Of a stretch of 64,000 bases of DNA, positions 36,206 to 46,435 are shown in pieces. Location of the stretch: NCBI GenBank assembly GCA_937929835.1, contig CALFUU010000040.1, positions 53,979-117,978 of the forward strand, given 5' to 3'. The position numbers were made by a program, and so were the translations under genes. This stretch comes from an uncultured Saprospiraceae bacterium. GTDB taxonomy: Bacteria; Bacteroidota; Bacteroidia; Chitinophagales; Saprospiraceae. How positions within the stretch are numbered: the first letter of the stretch is position 1; every line of letters begins with the position of its first letter. The notes beneath the pieces are model-generated. The model was given only the letters and a program-made list of their open reading frames with translations. It was not told the DNA's origin and did not search any database.

Positions 36206-36213
36206 CAAATATA
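36206..36213 (-). promoter_or_regulatory. -7 box of mutS2, 4 nt before ATG
   Basis: On the minus strand TATATTTG, an exact TAnnTTTG match, is followed by TGCT and the mutS2 ATG. A leaderless mRNA is predicted. No good -33 TTG is visible. Confidence 0.6.
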
Positions 36214-36313
36214 AGTTGGCGTCTAATAAGAGGTGTGAAGAATTAGCAAAGGAAAGAGGACCAGATACATCACTGAACAATGACAACAATATCCTTATCG
36301 GAAAGGTTTTATC

Positions 36314-36321
36314 TAACTTTG
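36314..36321 (+). promoter_or_regulatory. -7 box of aroC
   Basis: TAACTTTG is an exact TAnnTTTG match ending 15 bp before the aroC ATG. The -33 element is unclear. Confidence 0.55.
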
Positions 36322-36336
36322 AGGTAAGACAAGCGT

Positions 36337-37428
36337 ATGGCAGGCAACAGTTTTGGTCAGATATTCAAAATAACAACCTTTGGGGAGTCCCATGGGCCAG
36401 GCATAGGTGTGGTCATTGATGGGTGTCCTGCGGGTCTGACTATAGACAAAGTCTTCATACAAAAAGAACTAGACAGAAGGAGACCTGGTCAATCTGCTAT
36501 AGTCACGCAACGTGCAGAGCCAGATGAGTTTAAGATCTTATCAGGTGCCTTTGAAGGCAAGACGACAGGCACTCCTCTGACCTTCTATATAGAAAATACC
36601 AACCAGAAGCCAAAGGACTATAGTCACATCAAGGATAACTACAGACCCTCTCATGCAGATATGACGTATGACAAGAAATATGGCCATAGAGATTATCGTG
36701 GGGGTGGTCGTTCTTCTGCGAGAGAAACAGCTGCCCGTGTAGTGGCCGGTGCTGTGGCTAAACTATTGCTACACAAGGCTAACATTTCTATCAAAGCAGG
36801 TGTCACACAAGTCGGTCACATAGTGCTGCAACAAGAAATCCAATCAATGGACTGGTCTCAAGTGGAGCAGAACATCGTAAGGTGTCCAGATATCGAAATA
36901 GCCCACCAAATGGAAGCACATATCGCAGAGACTAAGAAGAAAGGTGATACTGTGGGTGGCAAGATCAGTTGTCTCATACAGGGCTGTCCAGTGGGCCTGG
37001 GAGAGCCAGTTTTTGATAAGTTACACGCTGACCTGGGCAAAGCTATGCTGAGCATTAACGCTGTAAAAGGCTTTGCTTACGGTAGCGGATTTGGAGCCGT
37101 ATTGCAGTATGGATCAGAACATAATGATCAATGGACAGAAGAAGGCAATAAATTGATTACAAAATCCAATAACTCTGGAGGCATACAGGGTGGCCTGAGC
37201 AATGGGATGCCTATCTATTTTGATGTGGCCTTCAAGCCAGTGGCAACGATAATGAGAGACCAAGCCTCTGTCGACAACAAAGGAAAGGAGACAGTTATAG
37301 CAGGTAAAGGCAGACACGATCCTTGTGTTGTACCTAGAGCAGTGCCTATCGTAGAAGCTATGGCAGCACTTGTCATCTGTGATCATTACCTGAGAGCTAG
37401 AAGTGGTAGAATAGATCAAGTGCTATAA
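36337..37428 (+). CDS. aroC: Chorismate synthase
   Basis: AroC converts EPSP to chorismate using reduced FMN, the last common step of aromatic amino-acid synthesis. The 363-residue protein shows [18 protein letters not shown], the RRRPGQS and RAEPDEF segments, the [17 protein letters not shown] signature, [12 protein letters not shown] and [13 protein letters not shown]. The length is normal. No other shikimate genes are present. It converges with the TamB-type gene 5 bp away. Confidence 0.97.
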   Translation: MAGNSFGQIFKITTFGESHGPGIGVVIDGCPAGLTIDKVFIQKELDRRRPGQSAIVTQRAEPDEFKILSGAFEGKTTGTPLTFYIENTNQKPKDYSHIKDNYRPSHADMTYDKKYGHRDYRGGGRSSARETAARVVAGAVAKLLLHKANISIKAGVTQVGHIVLQQEIQSMDWSQVEQNIVRCPDIEIAHQMEAHIAETKKKGDTVGGKISCLIQGCPVGLGEPVFDKLHADLGKAMLSINAVKGFAYGSGFGAVLQYGSEHNDQWTEEGNKLITKSNNSGGIQGGLSNGMPIYFDVAFKPVATIMRDQASVDNKGKETVIAGKGRHDPCVVPRAVPIVEAMAALVICDHYLRARSGRIDQVL

Positions 37429-37445
37429 TAAAATCACTTGTTTTT
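37417..37445 (+). terminator. Probable terminator of aroC
   Basis: CAAGTG at 37417-37422 pairs with CACTTG at 37435-37440 around a 12-nt loop, followed by five T. The aroC stop is in the loop; the convergent TamB stop (37434-37436) straddles the loop and the second arm. The stem is short, so confidence is moderate. Confidence 0.5.
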
Positions 37446-40400
37446 CTTCAGCTTTGCGATGTCGTCTGACAAGGCCTCTTTGAAATCAGTAAGGCTACCA
37501 AACTCTTTACGGTAATTAAGTCCTACTCCGTATTTGGACCCGTCATCACCTAGTGAGTTCTTGTCCCACTTTCCATAGGCCTTCAGCTTCAATCGTCGGT
37601 CTTCTGTCAGATAGAAACCTATATTAAAATCGTGTACCACGTAATTAGGGACTGTCGAGGCGTTTACTTCATTATTGATGTAACTGGTTCCGTAATCCAG
37701 TTCCCATCTGTCATTCTGAAAACGAGGTTTGAGATGCACCTCTATTTCGTCTGGAATGATAGAGGTATTGGTCGTCGGCTGACCTGGTTGTCCTGGTATT
37801 TCTTGGCCAAACTGGGAAGTCTTACCAAAGGTCAAATCAAAATCAATTCCAGAGACAAAGCCATTTTCAGATAGTGCTTCTTGTAAGAATCCTGACAAGA
37901 TATGGGACAACTGATTAGAAATCATCTCACTCAAAGTATTATAACCAGTACTGGCCAAACCACTAGCAGAACCCACGGCATTACCAAAGGTAGATGAAGG
38001 CAAAAAGCTGCCGAACATTATCAGGCCAGCAACCTGCTCATTGAGGTCTGCGTCATTGGTCTTAAGAATACGCATCTTACTGTCAGCCAGGTTCTTAATA
38101 TTACCCTGCAACTCTGGAAAGGCAATGTCAAAGTCTACCGTTGGGTTGTAAAGTGTACCTGTCAAATTCATCATCAAATCGACATCGGTACGCAGTCTGG
38201 CTTCACTTAGATCTTGCGGCCGATTAAGGTACTCCGCTAAGAATACATTAGTTGGAGCTTTTAGTTTTTCATAATTAGCTTTCAAATTTATATTGGCATT
38301 AACCGGATCACCAGTCCAAGTTATCTGCCCACCTTTCTCAACTGTAAACGGCTTGGAGATTACCCCTCCAAAATAAGTGAACAAATACTCTCCTCGGTCT
38401 ATGACATACTCCCCAAAAATATTAAAGTCTCCCTGTCTAGAAATCACAACTCGCATATTGCCATCTCCATGTCCAGTCATAATATCATTGATACTTTCGT
38501 TGAAGATTACATTAATTTCTGCCTCTGGTGTTATGCTCAGATTCATACGGACATCTACTCCTTCTAGGGTGGGTATCTCTATGTCCGTACTATCACTTTT
38601 GAAATTAAAAACAGTATTTCTATCTACCACCTTTATGAGACTCTGATCATAATCTTCTGATACAGAACCTACTGGAATGTTGATTACCGTACCTAACCCA
38701 GATGAAGCTTCTACTAGGATATCGGTACTAGAAAATGGTCCAGAAAAATCGACGACTATGTCACCTATCCCTTGTCCATAGTAGGATGGATTATCAGACT
38801 TATCTGTATCCAAGGCCAAGAATCTAGAAGAACTCATCTGCAAATCTGAGGTGAAATCTGTAAACAAGCTGTGATTGAGTCTACCAACTATATTTGCCTC
38901 ATTCCTATATTTATCAAAAAGTTTTCCGCCCGTAAGATCTATGACTTTATCGGTAACGATAAATTTTTCTTCCCCAAAGTAGAGCTCCGCGCCTAAGTAA
39001 TCAATCGTCGTCGTACCTCCTGTAACCTGTCCCACCCCATCCAGATTTATATCGTCGATGGTCCCTGACAGAACCGCATCGACATCAGCACCGCCTCCCG
39101 TATTAGAGATGCCGTCATCTATGATAAATTCAAATGTATTCATCGCTAGATTCCTGGCCGTTATTACACCAGAAATACCTTTGGACTTTTTCTGATATAA
39201 AAAATCCTTAACATGTAATAGGAGACCGTCATAATCTCTATTGAGTTTCAGATCAACAGCGAGATTGTCACCATTGTCTTCTGCACTTACCGTGAGTGCC
39301 CCATAATCCACATCATTGAGCTGAAATTCTGGAATATCAACTTTGACTATATAAGGAGAAGATTCAAAAATATTTTCCTTCAAAAAAACAACATTCGCCT
39401 CACCAGTAAAATCAATCTTGTCATAATCGATAAGTGTATTAATCAATTCAAAATCAAACTTATCTAGATCAACAAGAATGCCCTTCTCGTTAACATCACT
39501 GATGATGATAGATCTATAATTGTCACGTATCACAAAACCGTTAATGTCGATAGTCTTATTACCTAGGACAACTTCATTAGCTGGGCTAACAACCCATCGG
39601 CTGCTCAGCATATCAATATAGCCATCAGCTATCCTTGCTATAATGTTATCTTCCTTTGGATAGGCTTGGACGACAATATCAATTTTCTCTAAAGAATCTA
39701 GGACTTCTTCCGAAGCCACTCTTAGCTCTAGTTGATCCCCATTGGCACGAAGGCGCATAGCCAACGGACTAAAGGCTGTTTTCCCAACTTGAAGTGCATT
39801 GACTTGAAGATTATAGAACGACTTCTGAGAGACTTCATCAACCCCTAGCCTTAGATTACCGAATTGGATATTGTCATAAGCACCTTGATCTAAAGAGAGT
39901 TCTAGCTTGTATACTTCTGTTTCTGTATTGATCTTGCCATCTGCGGTGAGGCCTTGAATATGAGCGGTAGGTAAGTTGGCCAACTCTAAGAAATTCTGAG
40001 AATCATTAATCACAAACTTAAACTCAAAATCTTGATCAGGTATTTGTGTACTATTCCTATTTATGGACAACTTTTTTGACCACTCAGGATGTGCCTTTAT
40101 CATATGCCTTTTCAGTGCTTCTGGGAGATGCTGAAAATCAAACTTACCACCTATAGAACCAGACACCACATCCGATGTCACTTGTACATTTCTCTTATTA
40201 TTGATTTCAGGCGAGGAAGTGGCATAGAGATTATTGATCTCATATGGCTTGCCCTTAAAATTGAATGCTAGATGGTTGACTGTGCTTTCTCCGATAAGGT
40301 CAGCACTCTTGGAACCTTTTAGCACGAGCTCTATATCACCTTTTATATCACTAAAATCCTGACTAAGATTTAAGGCCAATAAATCAATATTATCTATTTG

Positions 40401-42317
40401 AGCTTTAAAGTCTGAATCAATGTTTTTTGTCTCTGGATCCACAAATATAATCCCATCAAAATCGAGCTTCGCATTAGGATCTGAAGAGGTCAATTTACCA
40501 TTGAATCTATTTTGTTCAAAAACACCATTAAGATTAACACCCGAGTAGGTATATCCTTTAAATTCAAAGGACTGCAACTCAGCACTCAGATCTGTCAACA
40601 AACTTTTGCTTGTCAATCCTCTTCCATCCCGTATCTTAGCTTGAAAAGTAGACATCCCCAGGTCTGGATTACTTGTCCAACTACCTAGGTCAAAATTTTC
40701 CAAGGCCATCTCTCCAGAATACTCAGCATTATCCATTCCTTTTTTGATATCTAATCTGGTATCCAGTATCACTTTACCTAAGGGAGAATTAAGCGTACCA
40801 TAAACAACAAAATCCTTAAAGAAACCATCTATGTCTCCTGAAAAAACAATTGGGTCCAGCTTGTAAAATTGTTCTGGAGGATTAAAGTTAGGAATGATCA
40901 ACTTGAGATTGGCCAGACTTGTTTGGAACTTCTCGACATTAAGATTTACTAAAGCGGACTCAGACCGGGTTAATGCTGAGGTACTCAACGTACCCTTCAT
41001 TGTAATCAAGTCTGAAAAAGATAGACTTAATCCGTCGGTATCTAAATTATCTATAGTGCCAAGAACACTACCTGACAATTTCAGCCATTTAGTTTTATTC
41101 TTTTTTATAAAAGGCGATCTAGTAAGTTCTGGAAAGAAATAAAGAAGATCTTGAAAAGCAAGTTTTGTTTCTGTCAAGTCAGCTTCTATCTCTATTTCTT
41201 GAGCAAATTTCTTAAAAGAACTAAAGTCATCATAACTAAAAGTAAGCTGATCCCCTAAGGTACTTCTATCGGTACCTAAGGCAAAATTATCAAGATGCAC
41301 TTGCTCCATATCTACCCGCAACTTATCTACATTGAGACTATTGAGTGCAAATCCATTAGCTTCATTTAAATTCAAAGACTTAATGGATGACTCAAAATTC
41401 ATTGGCGTCTCGAAGATGGTCTCACTAGCATTGATATTGAAATCGGTAATATCTAGGTGATTGGCATCAAAACCAGCAGATTTAGCCTTGGGCGCTTTGC
41501 GCCAATTATCCAGCTTAAATCGGCCATTACTGATTTCCACATTGCGAATCTTCAAATAGAAAGCATCACGTTCCTTCTTTGATTCTTTTTCTACTACGGG
41601 GGCCACAGATTTTATAGACTCGTCTGAGGATGCAGCTATAACTTTGTTTTGGATAATGGCGATAGGATTGGATAGCATTAAAGTTTGGAACACAAAACGC
41701 TTTCTATTTAAATCCAGGGAATCTATTACAAGAGTCCCTTCCTTCAGCGAGAGGTCCATAAAATCTCCCTTCGCGTTATTCTGCTTAGAGATAAAAACAT
41801 TATTAAAGTAGATTTTTTCTAGACTGAACTGAAAAGATTTTCTTGGTTTACTAGGCCCACTCGGTTTCCCACGAAAGTTAGACAACATCTTTTCAACGCC
41901 AGACATTGTCTCATTTTCATTGGTCTTAAGTATTAACCGTACATCTTCAATAAATACCTCATTAAGAGAAATCGAGTTTTTGATTAAGCTCGTAAAGTTC
42001 TCTCTCAACGAACTTGAAAACCGACCAATATGGGCCAACGTGTCGCTCTGGTCACTTGGACTCGACAGGTATACATCTTCAAGCAGCAATCCCTTGAAAA
42101 TTGAAAAATCCACTTTTCCGACCTTTGCTTTAGCTTGGGTCTTTTCCGAAATTGAGTTTGCAGCTTTATTTACCAACCAATTTTGTACTGGCTTGATATG
42201 CAAGATCAGAGGCAATAAGATCGCAAGAAGGATCAAAAACAAGAATACCCAGATCAAGAGTCTGAATCCTGATTTGTTCTTCTTTTTAGTTGCGGTCACC
42301 TTCTTTTCTTCTTGCAT
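37434..42317 (-). CDS. TamB-type translocation/assembly module protein
   Basis: This 1627-residue envelope protein has a Lys-rich cytosolic start, one transmembrane helix (about 20-43), a long repetitive beta region typical of AsmA/TamB bridge proteins, and a C-terminal TamB (DUF490) domain (about 1150-1620). TamB spans the periplasm and supports outer-membrane protein assembly or phospholipid transport with a TamA/BamA partner. No TamA gene is adjacent. It lies 93 bp downstream of folP on the same strand. CAATTTTG at 42379-42372 may be its own -7 box. Confidence 0.92.
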   Translation of the reverse strand: MQEEKKVTATKKKNKSGFRLLIWVFLFLILLAILLPLILHIKPVQNWLVNKAANSISEKTQAKAKVGKVDFSIFKGLLLEDVYLSSPSDQSDTLAHIGRFSSSLRENFTSLIKNSISLNEVFIEDVRLILKTNENETMSGVEKMLSNFRGKPSGPSKPRKSFQFSLEKIYFNNVFISKQNNAKGDFMDLSLKEGTLVIDSLDLNRKRFVFQTLMLSNPIAIIQNKVIAASSDESIKSVAPVVEKESKKERDAFYLKIRNVEISNGRFKLDNWRKAPKAKSAGFDANHLDITDFNINASETIFETPMNFESSIKSLNLNEANGFALNSLNVDKLRVDMEQVHLDNFALGTDRSTLGDQLTFSYDDFSSFKKFAQEIEIEADLTETKLAFQDLLYFFPELTRSPFIKKNKTKWLKLSGSVLGTIDNLDTDGLSLSFSDLITMKGTLSTSALTRSESALVNLNVEKFQTSLANLKLIIPNFNPPEQFYKLDPIVFSGDIDGFFKDFVVYGTLNSPLGKVILDTRLDIKKGMDNAEYSGEMALENFDLGSWTSNPDLGMSTFQAKIRDGRGLTSKSLLTDLSAELQSFEFKGYTYSGVNLNGVFEQNRFNGKLTSSDPNAKLDFDGIIFVDPETKNIDSDFKAQIDNIDLLALNLSQDFSDIKGDIELVLKGSKSADLIGESTVNHLAFNFKGKPYEINNLYATSSPEINNKRNVQVTSDVVSGSIGGKFDFQHLPEALKRHMIKAHPEWSKKLSINRNSTQIPDQDFEFKFVINDSQNFLELANLPTAHIQGLTADGKINTETEVYKLELSLDQGAYDNIQFGNLRLGVDEVSQKSFYNLQVNALQVGKTAFSPLAMRLRANGDQLELRVASEEVLDSLEKIDIVVQAYPKEDNIIARIADGYIDMLSSRWVVSPANEVVLGNKTIDINGFVIRDNYRSIIISDVNEKGILVDLDKFDFELINTLIDYDKIDFTGEANVVFLKENIFESSPYIVKVDIPEFQLNDVDYGALTVSAEDNGDNLAVDLKLNRDYDGLLLHVKDFLYQKKSKGISGVITARNLAMNTFEFIIDDGISNTGGGADVDAVLSGTIDDINLDGVGQVTGGTTTIDYLGAELYFGEEKFIVTDKVIDLTGGKLFDKYRNEANIVGRLNHSLFTDFTSDLQMSSSRFLALDTDKSDNPSYYGQGIGDIVVDFSGPFSSTDILVEASSGLGTVINIPVGSVSEDYDQSLIKVVDRNTVFNFKSDSTDIEIPTLEGVDVRMNLSITPEAEINVIFNESINDIMTGHGDGNMRVVISRQGDFNIFGEYVIDRGEYLFTYFGGVISKPFTVEKGGQITWTGDPVNANINLKANYEKLKAPTNVFLAEYLNRPQDLSEARLRTDVDLMMNLTGTLYNPTVDFDIAFPELQGNIKNLADSKMRILKTNDADLNEQVAGLIMFGSFLPSSTFGNAVGSASGLASTGYNTLSEMISNQLSHILSGFLQEALSENGFVSGIDFDLTFGKTSQFGQEIPGQPGQPTTNTSIIPDEIEVHLKPRFQNDRWELDYGTSYINNEVNASTVPNYVVHDFNIGFYLTEDRRLKLKAYGKWDKNSLGDDGSKYGVGLNYRKEFGSLTDFKEALSDDIAKLKKNK

Positions 42318-42410
42318 CTGCTATTTGTCGTCTACCTTGGTGGTACACATAAGTTACTAACCCTATAACACCAAAATTGGCATAATAGGACACTTGAGGT
42401 TGATCCTTAA

Positions 42411-43256
42411 TTAATGTTTAACTGGGAATTGCAATTGCGACCACAAGGTACGAGTTTCCACAGCTTCTTTCACGTCATGAACTCTTAAAATATCAGCACC
42501 ATTCATCAATGCCGCCATATGCAGCGCAGTAGTCCCATTAAGGGCGCCATGAGGGTCCGTAGAAAGGGTCTTGTAGATCATAGATTTACGACTTACACCT
42601 ACCATTATAGGCCTTTCTAGTACATCAAAAGCACCTAATTTCCTCAACATCTCGAAGTTTTGAGCTGACGTCTTCGCAAAGCCAAAGCCAGGGTCAATGA
42701 TAATCTGATCAATCCCTCTTGAATTCAGCTCATAGATTTTGGCTATAAGATCATCTATCACTTCAAAAACAACATCAGTATACGCTGTCCTCGTCTGCAT
42801 ATCGTCGGGTGTACCTCTCATATGCATCAAGACATACGGACAGCCATGAGAGGATAAAGCGTCCAGAATTGTGGGATCTTGGCTAAACCCCGTTATATCA
42901 TTGACGATAAATGGAGATATCGTAGACAAATCATTGACTACAGCACCGTGGAAACAATCTATACTCAAGATAACCTCTGGAAATGACGTAGCCATCTCTG
43001 CAACTATAGGCTTTAGGAGGCTCAACTGCTCTCGGGAAGGGACCAAATGGGCGCCTGGTCTTGAAGAAAAAGCGCCGACATCAATTATATCAGCACCTTG
43101 ATCCAGCATAAGTTGGACTTGCTTCATCGCTGATTCTACTTGCGTATACTGCCCTCCATCATAGAAGGAGTCCTCTGTTATGTTAAGAATTCCCATAATT
43201 AGGGGCTGGCTATAATCAAGTAGTGTGTTGCCTACCTTAAGTGTGTACCTATTCAT
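42411..43256 (-). CDS. folP: Dihydropteroate synthase
   Basis: FolP condenses 6-hydroxymethyl-dihydropterin pyrophosphate with p-aminobenzoate in folate synthesis and is the sulfonamide target. The 281-residue TIM-barrel protein has MGILNITEDSFYDGG, the loop GAFSSRPGA, LSIDCFHGAV, VNDITGF, MHMRGTP, and IIDPGFGFAKT, with GVSRKS near the C-terminus. The length is normal. CAATTTTG at 43289-43282 is a possible promoter box. It precedes the TamB-type gene. Confidence 0.96.
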   Translation of the reverse strand: MNRYTLKVGNTLLDYSQPLIMGILNITEDSFYDGGQYTQVESAMKQVQLMLDQGADIIDVGAFSSRPGAHLVPSREQLSLLKPIVAEMATSFPEVILSIDCFHGAVVNDLSTISPFIVNDITGFSQDPTILDALSSHGCPYVLMHMRGTPDDMQTRTAYTDVVFEVIDDLIAKIYELNSRGIDQIIIDPGFGFAKTSAQNFEMLRKLGAFDVLERPIMVGVSRKSMIYKTLSTDPHGALNGTTALHMAALMNGADILRVHDVKEAVETRTLWSQLQFPVKH

Positions 43257-43307
43257 TGTCCAATTTTAACATATAATTAGCCAAAATTGCGATTTATAGT
43301 CTAGTTA

Positions 43308-43338
43308 TTGGTGTAAGCCGATATTTGATTTATTTTTG
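43308..43338 (+). promoter_or_regulatory. Promoter of the M23 peptidase gene
   Basis: TTG at 43308-43310, a 20-nt spacer, and TATTTTTG at 43331-43338 fit the Bacteroidota consensus. The GTG start lies 36 nt after the box. Confidence 0.7.
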
Positions 43339-43373
43339 AAAATCTTACGATTCATAGCCGAAAATCCCTCTTA

Positions 43374-44648
43374 GTGTCTTCAACAGAAAAATTTCTCGTC
43401 AACGCTGGTATAGTTATTTGCTCACTGATAGGTATCTATTATCTAGTGAGCTCTAAGGGCAATATAGACACTCACGTAGATGAAAATGTCAGTGGTGGAG
43501 GTTATGAGTTATTGCAGAAATTTGGATTTAATGTTGATGACAACTCATTTGAGAGACATAGTCTAGGTTTCAATCAGAATCTAGGAGATTTGCTCTTATG
43601 GCAAGGTATATCTTGGGATTCCATTATCAAGTTAGACAAGATCTCCTCTGATATCTACAGCATAAGGAATTTCAGAGCTAAGAAACCGTTCACCCTTATC
43701 CGTAAAGACAGTTGTACTGCGCCTCATTGTGTGGTCTATGAACCTGACAATTATCACTATGTGAAGTATTTCTTGGACGATCAAGTCCGTGTAGAAATCG
43801 TCAATAAGGATATCGAGCAGAAAATAGAAACTGCCTCGGGAGAGATTTCTTCATCTCTATGGTTGGCTATGAAAAATGCTGGCATCCAAGGGTCTATTAT
43901 TGATAAAATGGAGGATGCGTTGGCCTCAAGCGTAGACTTTTATCATACTCAGAAAGGGGACAAATTCAAGCTAATATTTGAAAGAAATTATGTGGATGGG
44001 AAGCCAGCTGGATATGGGGAAGTCATTTCAGCCGCATATAAGAATGAGTATGGTGAGCATTTCGCGGTTTTCTACGAGAATGAGAAGTATGCAGGATTCT
44101 ACGACCTAGAAGGCAGACCTACTAAATCGACCTTTCTGCGGGCACCGCTCAAGTATTCAAGAATCTCATCAAGATTTAATAGAAGGAGATTCCATCCTAT
44201 AAAGAAAAGAACCATTCCGCACTTAGGGACGGACTACGCTGCACCTATAGGTACGCCTATATACAGCGTGGCGGACGGGGTGGTAGAGATAGCTGGCTAC
44301 TCCAAGAACAATGGTAAGTACGTCAAAATTAGACACAATGATATCATCAAGACACAGTACTTACACATGCACAGATTTGCACCTGGCATAAAAAAGGGCA
44401 CACGCGTCAAGCAAGGACAAGTCATAGGACAAGTCGGGCAGACAGGCCTAGCGACTGGGCCTCACGTTTGTTTTAGATTTTGGAAACATGGTAAGCAAGT
44501 GAACCATCTAAGGGAGAATTTCCCTCCAAAAGATCCTTTACCTGAATCACAGCTTGAAGACTTCTTTATGCATAGAGATTCTATGGTAACAGATCTCAAT
44601 AAGGTGGCTTACCCAGGAGAAGTCCTGAGCTCAGAAGATAACACCTAA
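43374..44648 (+). CDS. M23-family metallopeptidase (LytM domain)
   Basis: This 424-residue envelope protein has an N-terminal membrane anchor or signal (about 8-26), a mixed N-terminal domain (about 45-250), and a LytM peptidase domain (about 255-385). The zinc ligands are visible: His283 and Asp287 in HLGTDYAAP and the HMH pair (331-333). GPHVCFRFW completes the active site. The residues for catalysis are all present, so it is probably an active peptidoglycan endopeptidase. The start is GTG at 43374. It converges with the histidine kinase gene, 8 bp apart. Confidence 0.94.
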   Translation: MSSTEKFLVNAGIVICSLIGIYYLVSSKGNIDTHVDENVSGGGYELLQKFGFNVDDNSFERHSLGFNQNLGDLLLWQGISWDSIIKLDKISSDIYSIRNFRAKKPFTLIRKDSCTAPHCVVYEPDNYHYVKYFLDDQVRVEIVNKDIEQKIETASGEISSSLWLAMKNAGIQGSIIDKMEDALASSVDFYHTQKGDKFKLIFERNYVDGKPAGYGEVISAAYKNEYGEHFAVFYENEKYAGFYDLEGRPTKSTFLRAPLKYSRISSRFNRRRFHPIKKRTIPHLGTDYAAPIGTPIYSVADGVVEIAGYSKNNGKYVKIRHNDIIKTQYLHMHRFAPGIKKGTRVKQGQVIGQVGQTGLATGPHVCFRFWKHGKQVNHLRENFPPKDPLPESQLEDFFMHRDSMVTDLNKVAYPGEVLSSEDNT

Positions 44649-44656
44649 GACAGACG

Positions 44657-45703
44657 CTACTTACCTTTATCTAGAGTAAATCCAAAAGTAGAGCCTTTAC
44701 CCACAGTACTTCGTAAGGTGATTTTTTGATTGTGGGCTTCTAGAATATGTTTCACAATCGCAAGACCTAGACCAGATCCATCTATTTTCCTAGACCTGCT
44801 CTTGTCAGCCCGATAGAATCTATCAAAGACACGCTTTTGATCAGACTCCTCTATTCCAACACCATCATCAGATACCTCAATCAAAATCTTTTGGTGTAGA
44901 TCGTAAAAACTTATTCGTGTCCTTCCTTCTTCTCTTCCATACTTGATAGAGTTGGAAATAAGATTATTGAAGACTTGTCTAATTTGATTTTTATCACCCA
45001 CTACTTTAAATGAAGTATCAGCCCCACTTTTATACTCAAATCGTATACGCCTTTCAGCGGCTTTAAGTTCTAGATCAGAAAAGACTTCATCAGTCAAGTC
45101 CTTGAGATCAAATGCTATGTGCAGCTTGTCATAATCCTCAGACTCTAACTCATTTATCAATTCTAGATCCTCGACGATATCTTGCAGGCGCTCCACATTC
45201 TGTATCGCTCTAGTTACATACTTCTTATTGATCTTTTCATCATAAAGACCACCCTCTAACAAAGTATACAGGTAACCCTGTATAGTAAACAGAGGTGTCT
45301 TCAGTTCGTGTGAAACATCGCCTAGATACCTATGTCTATAGGCTTCTAGAGACTTGAGAGAAGTTAATTCTTCTTGAGTCTGGTTGGTCCACTCTTCTAC
45401 CTTTTGATTAATAGATTGGAAGCTAGAAGATTTACTTAAGCCTTCAGTATCCTTTAGTGAATCCTTAGAACCACTAATAATTTTATATATCAATTTGATT
45501 CTTCTGAAGAAATATCGCTCAACTAAAAATACGACAATAGCATAACTAAAAGCTAGTGAGACAAAAGCCAATAAGGAAATTTTCCAAAGAGGAACGTCTT
45601 TTATTTCCTGATAAAAGAGCGCAACAAAAGTCAAAACTTGACCCAAACAAACAGCCAAAGAAATATAAACTGAAATCTGCCTTATCGTGAGATTCTTGTA
45701 CAT
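44657..45703 (-). CDS. Sensor histidine kinase (PhoR-like)
   Basis: This 348-residue membrane kinase has two transmembrane helices (about 11-30 and 42-62) with almost no periplasmic domain between them, so it probably senses within the membrane or through a partner. HisKA has the phospho-His132 in DVSHELKTPL. The ATPase domain has an N box (NNLISNSIKYG), G1 (DDGVGI), F box (VFDRFYRADKS) and G2 (GSGLGLAIVK). It is encoded 9 bp after the response regulator gene, its evident partner. Confidence 0.95.
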   Translation of the reverse strand: MYKNLTIRQISVYISLAVCLGQVLTFVALFYQEIKDVPLWKISLLAFVSLAFSYAIVVFLVERYFFRRIKLIYKIISGSKDSLKDTEGLSKSSSFQSINQKVEEWTNQTQEELTSLKSLEAYRHRYLGDVSHELKTPLFTIQGYLYTLLEGGLYDEKINKKYVTRAIQNVERLQDIVEDLELINELESEDYDKLHIAFDLKDLTDEVFSDLELKAAERRIRFEYKSGADTSFKVVGDKNQIRQVFNNLISNSIKYGREEGRTRISFYDLHQKILIEVSDDGVGIEESDQKRVFDRFYRADKSRSRKIDGSGLGLAIVKHILEAHNQKITLRSTVGKGSTFGFTLDKGK

Positions 45704-45712
45704 ACTGATTGA

Positions 45713-46393
45713 TCAAAAGACAAATTTATAGCCGACCCCCTTTAAGGTCTTAATATAGTGGCTTCCTATTTTTTCTCTCAACTTTCTGACGTGTACATCT
45801 ATCGTCCTGTCCCCTACCACAACTTCATTACCCCATACCTTTGACAAGATGGTTTCTCTTTTAAAAACTTTACCTGGACGTGAGGTTAACAGCCTTAATA
45901 ATTCGAATTCCTTCTTTGTCAAATCCAATTTAGTCTGACCAACAGAAACAGTAAAAGAATCAGCGTCAATTTCTAATTCTCCAAATGTCAGAGCACTATC
46001 TACATCTTGTCTATGGCGTGTTGATCGGCGGAGCAGTGCCTTTATCCTACTTTTGAGCACACTCGGCTTTATCGGTTTAGTAATAAAGTCATCTCCCCCA
46101 GCATCTAGGGCCGTTACTTGCGTGAATGACTCGCCACGAGCAGTCAGAAAAGCAATAAGTATTTCGTTATACTCAGGTTGTGATCTAATCTTATTGCAGA
46201 GCTCAATGCCATCCATTTCAGGCATCATAATATCCAACAGTATAAGATCTGGTTGAAAGGAGGCCAACTTCTCATAGCCCAACAATCCATTGGGGGCTGA
46301 TTCCAACAAATAACCTTCCTTCTCCAAGTTATAGGTCAAGAGCTCAACTATATCAGCATCATCTTCAACAATTAGGATTTTAGCATTCTCCAT
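45713..46393 (-). CDS. OmpR/PhoB-family response regulator
   Basis: This 226-residue transcription regulator has a receiver domain (about 5-118) with acidic E10-D12, phospho-acceptor Asp54 in LLDIMMPEMDG, Thr84 and Lys106. A winged-helix DNA-binding domain (about 130-225) follows with LTKKEFELLRLL and the final VGYKF. It pairs with the downstream histidine kinase. The sixA-like and DUF4296 genes lie just upstream in the same direction (42-bp gap), so all four may be co-transcribed. The signal and regulon are unknown. Confidence 0.96.
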   Translation of the reverse strand: MENAKILIVEDDADIVELLTYNLEKEGYLLESAPNGLLGYEKLASFQPDLILLDIMMPEMDGIELCNKIRSQPEYNEILIAFLTARGESFTQVTALDAGGDDFITKPIKPSVLKSRIKALLRRSTRHRQDVDSALTFGELEIDADSFTVSVGQTKLDLTKKEFELLRLLTSRPGKVFKRETILSKVWGNEVVVGDRTIDVHVRKLREKIGSHYIKTLKGVGYKFVF

Positions 46394-46435
46394 TGATCCT
46401 CTATTTCAGTAGTAAACTGTCTAACTTATAACTCA

